Origin: Branchiostoma belcheri
Lineage: Eukaryota > Chordata > Leptocardii > Amphioxiformes > Branchiostomatidae
Direction of reading: 5' to 3'
DNA: 64,000 bases
Assembly (NCBI RefSeq): GCF_001625305.1
Contig: NW_017803780.1
Location: 1-64,000 of the forward strand
Under the pieces are notes generated by a model. The model did not search any database. It saw nothing but the letters and a program-made list of their open reading frames with translations, and had not been told where the DNA came from. Position numbers and translations under genes: made by a program. Every line of letters starts with the position of its first letter. Position 1 is the stretch's first letter. Of the stretch, positions 58,401 through 64,000 are shown piece by piece.

Positions 58401-61400
58401 GGCAACAGTCGTGGCACAGTGGCAGCACGCCGCAGCATCCCCCTGGCATCCCGTACGTCCAAGGAAACTTCAGCCCAGGGCCCGGCCAGCAGTGGAGTGG
58501 ACAGGCCAGTCCTCAGGCCAGTAGTCAGCAGTGGAACAGGCAGCTGAGTCCAGCCGGTAGCCACAACTCGTACAGCCCCAGGCCCTCCCCTCAGCCATAC
58601 CCTCCCTCAAAGACTCCACCCTACCAAGTGTGGCCAACAGGTCCGCCTAGAACCACGGTGAGCTCCCAGTTCCAGGGAAATATGAGCCCTCAGGGCTACA
58701 GTCCGAATGGCAACTACAACGTACAACACACCCCTCCTCCAAATCCAGCTATACCAGGGCAGCCAACAGACCAGCCCATGCAACAGCCAACTGGCGAACA
58801 GGGACTCCAAATAAAAGCTGAAGGGAACTACGTCAGTCCCAGCCCCCAGTGGTCAAGTCAGCAAGGTGGTGTGCAAGGAGTGAGCAGGCCCCCGCCTTCT
58901 TACGAAGACACGGTGAAAAGCCGTGGCAGAGTTTCGCAGCAGAGTCCGTCCAGCACCCCTCCACAGATGTGGCCGTCAGGTGGGAGCCAGGAGATCCCCA
59001 TGCAGTACAGAAGGAACAGTGCTCCACCTTCCCAACAGTACAGTCCCAACGGACAGCAGCCCCTCAGCCCCCCCACCCCTCCTACCCAGATGAGCCCCTT
59101 CTCAGGCTATCCCAGTACCAACCCTGACAACTGGAGGACGCAGTACAGGAACCAGTATGGACAGTTCCAGCCTGGCCCTCGGCAGGACTACAGCCAGCAG
59201 GTGCCCCTCCCTCCCTCTGGCCCTCCTAGGTCTAGTCCTGTCTACAACATGCCGGCATCCCCACACTGGAGCCAGTCACAACCTACCAGTCCCCACATGT
59301 CACAAAATCCGTCCCCCAGCCACCCTCCTAACACCGGCCCCGTGTGGCCAAACCAGAGAGTAATCTCACAGGGCAGTCCCGGTCTGGTTCATACCGGTCC
59401 AAACCAGATGAGTCCTGGCATGAGTAGACTCCCTGGTATGGAGGTGTTCAGTAACAGTCAACAGATGCATTCCCAGGTACCTCAGAACATTTCCAACCAC
59501 AGCCAGGATTTGGACCGGTCAAAGTGCTCCCAGGAAAGCACCAGCGACATGTTCCACTCGGCGTATACGGTCTTAAACGACAACGAAGACTTGGACGAAC
59601 TTTTGGAAAGAGTTTGCCACCCCAAGCAGGAGACAGCCACCAATGCAATGGACAAGGGCAACTCGAACATAGACATGCCAGCAGATGACACAAAAAGACC
59701 AGCTGTGTGGGAGTCCCACCCCTCTATACATAACAACCTAACAGAACTCGGGCCGAGGAGGCAACGCTCAGACAGCTTGCCATCGGCAGTGAAACCTCAG
59801 CTAACACAACCTAAGAAAACCCCTACCCAACCTGCAAACAGGCAGCGTAGCCAGTCCTATTCCCAACCCTCGGACCTGAGACTTAGAGGTGACGACAGGA
59901 ACACTCCACCCAAGTTTTACTGTGAAGCAGGTCGACCCTTAGCGGAGGTCTCACCTGATCGACACAACATTGTCCGTTTGAAACTGAAGTCCAAGCTACA
60001 GGCTGTCCGCCACTACAGCAACCACAGTCCGCAAGGCTCTCCACGCTCCAGCTCCAGCCAGGGCTCCCCTCTCCACTCCCCAACATGTGGGCCCAGGTTT
60101 AGCCCCCTCAGAAGGATGTCCAGTCCCGCAGAGGAAGCTAACAAACGTAGCAGCATCCTGCTGGCCTTGCTGAGAGGGGGGAAGACGGCAAAGCAGATAG
60201 AGCATGAAAAGAACAGTCCCATGTCACCTACTTCCTCCCAGAGCTCCGTCAGCGAGGGCAGCAGAAGCAGCAGTGTCGGTAAGGACGATGTGAACATTCC
60301 AGAAACTCCTGATTCGGACCAGAGAAGACCTGACAATAGCACTGTTAAAGCGGAAACAAAGAGCGTGTCTTCCCCCTGCCTCCAGTCTTCAACAACTTCC
60401 ACTCCAACTGGAGATTGCAGCAAAGAATCAGGTGGTGAAAACTGTTCCAATGGAGCACTCAGTGAGACAAAGGAAGAAGCATCTTCTTCTAGCGAACTGC
60501 AATCACCTGAAAAAAGTACAGAGAACACACCCACAGCACCTTTGAAGGACAATCCAGAGAGTGGCCATGATCAAACAGATGACCCAACAAACACACCCAA
60601 CTCATCGAGTGACATGTTCAAATCCATGGAGAGCTGCAACAGTGATTCAAAAGACGAACCGTCCCCACCAGGTAGTCAGACAAGGTGTAGAAAGACAAAG
60701 AGAAAAGCTAAAAGCACCAACGATACAGCAAGTTCTGACAACACTTCTCCACAAGAAACTAAGAACAGCTCTGATAAACAGGTGAAAAGGGGAAAAAGAA
60801 AAGCAGCTGGAAGTAAAAACAACGCCAGCGGGGACAACAAGTCAAAGTCATCACAATCACCTAACACTACAGACAAGAAACCCACACCCAAAAGCAGTCA
60901 GAAGGAAGATGCACCAAGTAGTAATCAGGGACCAGGAAAAACCTACCCCTCCCCAGTAGAGCCGGATGGTACCAACACTGTAGTGATAGGGAAGGATGGG
61001 AAGGTATGGACCCCGGCCCTGAAACCCCCCGCAGTGAAAGAAGTGGTAGAGTCGGCCAAGAACCATGGTCTGGGAGAGTCCAGCTACCAGGAGCCATTCT
61101 GCAGCAAGCCCACAGACCTTCCTGACAAGCCCATGTAAGTACTGAAGATATAGCAACAACATACCTTTCTGTTCATTTTGACTCATTATATCATCTACAT
61201 GTAAACTCATGATATTGTACTTGTGCATATAAACTCTAACTTACGTAACTTACAAGAAAACTAACCTTAGAGAAACACATAAAATCTCTGTGTTAACTTT
61301 GCATCTCTAGTGATGCTGGGTGTCTTTTGATCATCAAAAAGATAATTTTTTTTTTCAGATTTACCCTGTGCAATCGATAAGAAAATGGCCTTAAACATGT

Positions 61401-63837
61401 AGCAAAAAGGAGACATACCAAACAAGTTAGACTGGAGTTAGTTAGTTTCCACACTTTGAGCATTTTATGTCAGGAAGCCATGTGCATGTGCTGGTGATGT
61501 AGCCTGTGTCTTGTGCCTGTGTGTGTGTCTGTAGGGAGGTTGGTGGGCGGGTGTTGAAGCTTGAGTCTGTGCTTCCCACAGCCCTGCCCACCTACCAGAC
61601 TGAGCTGTCCACGGGGGGTCTGACTCACTGGCAGGCTATCCTGGCTTCCACCAGGCCAACACAGCAAACTCAGGTACTTGTCAAACTGACACAGCAGAAA
61701 AAAACCCACTCCAATCTGTCTCTCCATTAACACCAAAATCAAGGCAGTTAAGGTGGTGAAATTGGCATAGTGTGTGATGGATAGTACAAGATGAAACTTG
61801 ATTAAAAGGAAATTCTCACTCCCCATTGAATCATTAGATCAACATCTAAATTAGCAGCAACTAAATGATTGAAGCTTTGGCTGTGGCTCTAACACGTCTT
61901 CTCGCTGTCGGCTCTGGCAGTTGGTTGGTTGTCATGGTAGTTCCCTTCCAATGTCATCTCATTCCAGTCTCCATGGTTTTTAAACACTTCTGAACTGCTT
62001 TGGTTGACTAACATGGCATGATTTCTTCTGTGACTAACAGCTCTTCATGTGTGTTTCAATTCCTCATTATCTAAGATATGTAACATTGGTGTTATTCACT
62101 CCCCAGGGACAAGACTGCGACTTCGACCTCCTTGCGGAGCTCCAGAAGAAACCCGAGATCCGGACAGCCGTCACCGGAGACCGCCCCGTTGTCCTCACCC
62201 CCTGCCGCCTCCCCCCGCAACCCGAAAAAGTCGCCACGTGGCTCGCCGCCAAAACGGAATACCTCCGGCAAAGGCAACTGCAGGAAAACCCCAGTACAGA
62301 AGAGAGAGAAAAGAGTCATGAGGAGCAGAAAAGTGCAGTAACAGACGTAGAATTTCAAGAGGATACACGTAAAATTCATGTCTCCCAAGCAGACAATTTA
62401 TCTAAACGTAAAGAAAATTCTAGTACTAGTGCCAAAATACCGTTGCCAGGTGTTTCTTTGGACACCAAAAAGCCACATGTTTTTGAAGAATTGTTGCTTG
62501 AAGAAATAACTTCACCTACTGAAGACTGTGACAGAAATTTAACGCCAGTGTCCCCTAAAACCTTAGTTTCAAAGTCTCTAACAACCGAATCTTTAAATGT
62601 TAGGGAGACAAAAGAAGATGAGATAAGTTCTAGTGAACGTCAAAGTCCCGAGGATATGTCAGGGTCTACGCTAATGCTTGATCCAAGCCCCCCTGCAGGC
62701 AATGCCATAGAGAAGCAAATCCACAGTACTCCAGTAGCTCCTAGAAGACCCTCAGAGCTAAACTTCCCAACATGCACACCCATAGGAGTAGGAACCAGCA
62801 GAAAAAGTGTTGTAGAAAGTCCAACAAGCCCAGGAACAAGTGAGGACAGTATTTCCAGGAGGACAAGCAAGGCTCAACATGATGTTTTGAGGAAAGTGGT
62901 CTTGAATACACAGCTTAAGGTGGGTCTGCTCACAATTTTCATTCATTGATTCACTCTGTACATTTGTATTTGCACGTTTGTAAATGTTGGATGGTCTTAC
63001 AGTAAGAGTGACTAAATTTTAGTATTACACAGAAATGTTGGCCTCACAAAATGTTTGTATGGGTAATAGATTCATATAGCATTCCCCCCAAAATATGTAT
63101 TTTAACACTCCCTTTCCTGCCAAAAATAGTCATTTGAAAGTTTTTGAAAACACGACAAAAGACGTATGGAGAAAAAAACTTGATGGTTGTTGTTTCTTAC
63201 AGAATCAGTTCCACACCCCAGCCATGAGAAGGAGCATCTCCCAGATAGAAGGCCCGACTCTGGATAACACCTACGGGTTCAAGGTCACCCAACAGAACCT
63301 ACAGGATGCAAAGGCACTACATGAGGTATGGCAAGGTTATTGTCAAGTCACCTGAAACACATAGTTGGTAATATACTTCCAATACATATTTTAAGAAGGA
63401 TTTTCTCAAGTAGAAGATGACTGTCAAGAAAAAACATGTCATTAAAGATTATTACATCTTTTGATGGTGAAGTTTTATCCCTTTTTGTTGTGAAAAAGTA
63501 GTAGTATGAATAATATGGTGGAGACTCAGTCATATACCTAGTTTTATTTGATCATTTGCTGCAAGATATGTCATGTATTTGCTCATCGTAAAAGTTTGTT
63601 GTCATTTCCAGATCCAGAACCTCACAGTGATCAGTATGGAGCTCCATGTCCGCACAAGGCGTGAACTTCGACCCGACCCTGAGTACGACCCCATCTGTAT
63701 GCTGTTCTACTGTCTACATGATGATGGTCAGACGGCAACAGGTCAGAGGGCAGAGGTTACAGGGGTCATCATTGTTGACAAGGACTCAGTTGAAGGAGAA
63801 GACATTGTGGACGTGAACCAGCCAAGTACTTCAACAG
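34404..63837 (+). CDS. REV3L: DNA polymerase zeta catalytic subunit REV3L, 5' part
   Basis: Seventeen plus-strand coding exons: 34404-34542, 47852-48038, 48398-48472, 48987-49147, 49465-49678, 50404-50501, 50791-50895, 51076-51160, 51337-51458, 51899-52030, 52378-52597, 54867-54976, 55557-61134, 61535-61673, 62107-62919, 63203-63325 and 63612-63837. All phases match, giving 2842 codons before the window ends. The protein is the B-family polymerase that extends past DNA lesions with REV7 and the POLD2/POLD3 subunits. The N-terminus MFSVRIVTADHYQAAPVQGL, KTCLHLHGVFPYIYVPYDG, SSTTQHVFKISLVSGM and QPHEAHIPFLLQFFIDYNLY are near-identical to human. Later markers are STCELEVDAVAPDILNRLEI, IINIIVNRFKGQKELRVKL, YQEPFCSKPTDLPDKP and ARTRRE-like VRTRRELRPDPEYDPIC. 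The exonuclease/polymerase domain and CysA/CysB zinc motifs are beyond the right edge. Intron 1 is 13.3 kb. Confidence 0.95.
37820..38173. mobile_element. 354-bp hAT-type nonautonomous transposon
   Basis: Ends CAGGCTTTTAGCTAGG and its exact complement. A perfect 8-bp duplication TACGTGCG flanks it (37812-37819 and 38174-38181). CA-starting ends plus 8-bp duplication are the hAT signature. The interior repeats the motif ggacgccct several times and has no transposase. Confidence 0.9.
41997..42114. mobile_element. 118-bp palindromic MITE, TAGCCTGGGT ends, 9-bp TSD
   Basis: Almost the whole element is a palindrome centred on aagaagtacttctta near 42055. The ends TAGCCTGGGTACCATCC match those of the 709-bp element at 23332. 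A perfect 9-bp duplication ATTTAATAT flanks it (41988-41996 and 42115-42123), so the two insertions belong to one mobility group. Confidence 0.92.
43203..43271. other. Assembly gap (69 N)
   Basis: Run of N in REV3L intron 1; no sequence information. Confidence 0.99.
44592..44840. mobile_element. Imperfect terminal-inverted-repeat element
   Basis: ggcagaattcactgcacctg near 44594 pairs, with a few mismatches, with the complement of caggcgcagtacgttctgcc ending at 44839; similarity extends over about 30 bases into tggaaccc / tggaaaaccc. No clean target duplication was found, so the class is unassigned. Confidence 0.45.
46451..46825. mobile_element. 375-bp Harbinger-type nonautonomous transposon
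   Basis: Ends GGCCACACCAATTTAATTTG and the exact complement, extending through gttggttytcggatt. TAA is duplicated on both sides (46448-46450 and 46826-46828). TWA target sites and GGCC ends are typical of PIF/Harbinger MITEs. No transposase frame inside. Confidence 0.85.
49208..49330. mobile_element. Diverged copy of the gtcttcctcag fold-back family
   Basis: cactcagtcttcctcagctatctgaccc and gtgtgacgtcagcaaagagtcaaagg resemble the left arm and middle of the fold-back element at 55249-55505. Only part is recognisable. Located in REV3L intron 4. Confidence 0.45.
49975..49996. mobile_element. Solo TAGCCTGG-family end
   Basis: tagcctggtgctcatcctac aligns to tagcctgggtaccatcctac of the 118-bp MITE, with no inverted partner nearby. 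REV3L intron 5. Confidence 0.45.
52661..52815. repeat. 89-bp tandem duplication
   Basis: cttcttggatgcactgc starts at 52661 and 52750 and remains alignable through aagacaattta and ctagactgttaa. REV3L intron 11. Confidence 0.75.
52838..54210. mobile_element. 1.37-kb inverted-repeat transposon in REV3L intron 11
   Basis: The left end TACTGTAAATGCATTTTTG and the complement of the right end (TACTGTAAATGCATTTATG) are inverted. Subterminal CTCGCGAAC motifs recur near both ends. No transposase frame was recognised. The termini begin and end in TA, which would fit a TA target site, but this is not proven. A homopolymer G run lies at 54074-54087. Confidence 0.75.
54340..54535 (+). mobile_element. tRNA-derived SINE
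   Basis: TAGCCGAGCGGTTGGAGCG (54344) is a good polymerase III A box and gagttctaaccccgg (about 54395) a B box, as in a Leu/Ser-type tRNA head. A T-run and an unrelated body follow up to the N gap. The mismatched arms argue against a functional tRNA gene. Confidence 0.6.
54536..54555. other. Assembly gap (20 N)
   Basis: Short gap directly before a poly-G run; the true missing length is unknown. Confidence 0.99.
54556..54693. mobile_element. Second copy of the 3' end of the 52838 element
   Basis: From the poly-G run through aagtcggcattcccttttg to tgcatttacagta, this block nearly duplicates 54068-54210. The rest of the copy is missing behind the N gap, so it is either a second insertion or an assembly/haplotype duplication. 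Confidence 0.8.
55225..55561. repeat. Fold-back element bracketed by a duplicated splice acceptor
   Basis: An inverted repeat (55249-55505) starts with aaaacttttggtccaacac, ends with its complement, and pairs along most of its length (agaccagagtgact, ctgggtcagtctactgagg). Outside it, the identical 16-mer attgtttacaggatgt occurs at 55225-55240 and 55546-55561. The right copy is the real REV3L exon 13 acceptor. Confidence 0.8.
55557..61134 (+). other. REV3L: REV3L exon 13 (5578 bp)
   Basis: A single coding exon of about 1859 codons, matching the giant exon of vertebrate REV3L (about 4.2 kb in mammals, as I recall) but longer. In order: two copies of SNDSLYKVKESKITLHN (55821 and 55923), a Glu-rich segment (56490), the conserved IIVNRFKGQKELRVKL (about 56920), Lys/Ser-rich linkers, a Gln/Pro/Ser/Tyr-rich stretch (58340-59540), the REV7-binding-type TPALKPPA (61010-61033), and YQEPFCSKPTDLPDKP at the end. 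The ATG at 55547 is intronic, so the exon starts at 55557. Confidence 0.9.
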
Positions 63838-63929
63838 GTTTGTGAGGGGTTTTTGTTGATCAATTTCCATGTGCTTCTTTTATTGCAGCAAATAGATGAG
63901 TATGTGTTGGTGAAGGTTAGGCATCCAGG

Positions 63930-64000
63930 TAAAAAGATACGCCAAAAAGCAATTACTCAAGCAACTGGATATGATTTGGGAAACGGTCAGACGTTTCAGG
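63930..64000. mobile_element. Truncated gtcagacgtttcag-family repeat at the window edge
   Basis: ggtcagacgtttcagg at the very end shares the core of the inverted repeat near 18081 and 18385. Only the start of this copy is visible. Confidence 0.4.

Overview
The window reads as a chordate genome, most likely a cephalochordate (amphioxus, Branchiostoma-like). The proteins are close to vertebrate orthologues, introns are mostly shorter than in mammals, and intergenic and intronic DNA is full of miniature inverted-repeat elements. Species assignment is an inference from gene content and repeat style. Three runs of N (18134-18332, 43203-43271, 54536-54555) are assembly gaps.

Layout: (1) 1-204, degenerate telomere-like hexamer array. 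(2) 670-4519, minus strand, PUS3 (tRNA pseudouridine synthase 3), six exons. (3) 5142-22810, plus strand, SOBP (sine oculis-binding protein), five coding exons including a 24-nt microexon, with a long transposon-bearing 3' UTR to about 25.0 kb. PUS3 and SOBP are head to head, 622 bp apart. (4) 26382-33468, minus strand, SORD (sorbitol dehydrogenase), eight exons. Its intron 3 holds two intronless plus-strand genes for paralogous BTB-BACK-like proteins with a shared His/Cys tail. (5) 34404 to beyond the right edge, plus strand, REV3L (DNA polymerase zeta catalytic subunit): 17 exons are visible, including a 5.58-kb exon 13, and the polymerase domain lies past the window. SORD and REV3L are also head to head, 935 bp apart. 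All exon joins keep frame: PUS3 445 aa, SOBP 890 aa, SORD 350 aa, REV3L 2842 codons so far.

The genes do not form one pathway: tRNA modification, developmental transcription control, polyol metabolism and translesion DNA synthesis. SOBP and REV3L both map to human 6q21, so their proximity here looks like retained ancestral linkage.

Mobile DNA is abundant and often precisely bounded: a TTAA-flanked element in PUS3; two members of a TAGCCTGGGT-ended family with 9-bp target duplications, one carrying a RecQ-helicase-like N-terminal fragment; an hAT-type element with 8-bp TSD; a Harbinger-type element with TAA TSD; two tRNA-derived SINE heads; and a fold-back element bracketed by a duplicated REV3L splice acceptor. 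The most interesting leads are the nested BTB-BACK pair, the SOBP microexon, the RecQ-bearing element family and the duplicated REV3L acceptor.
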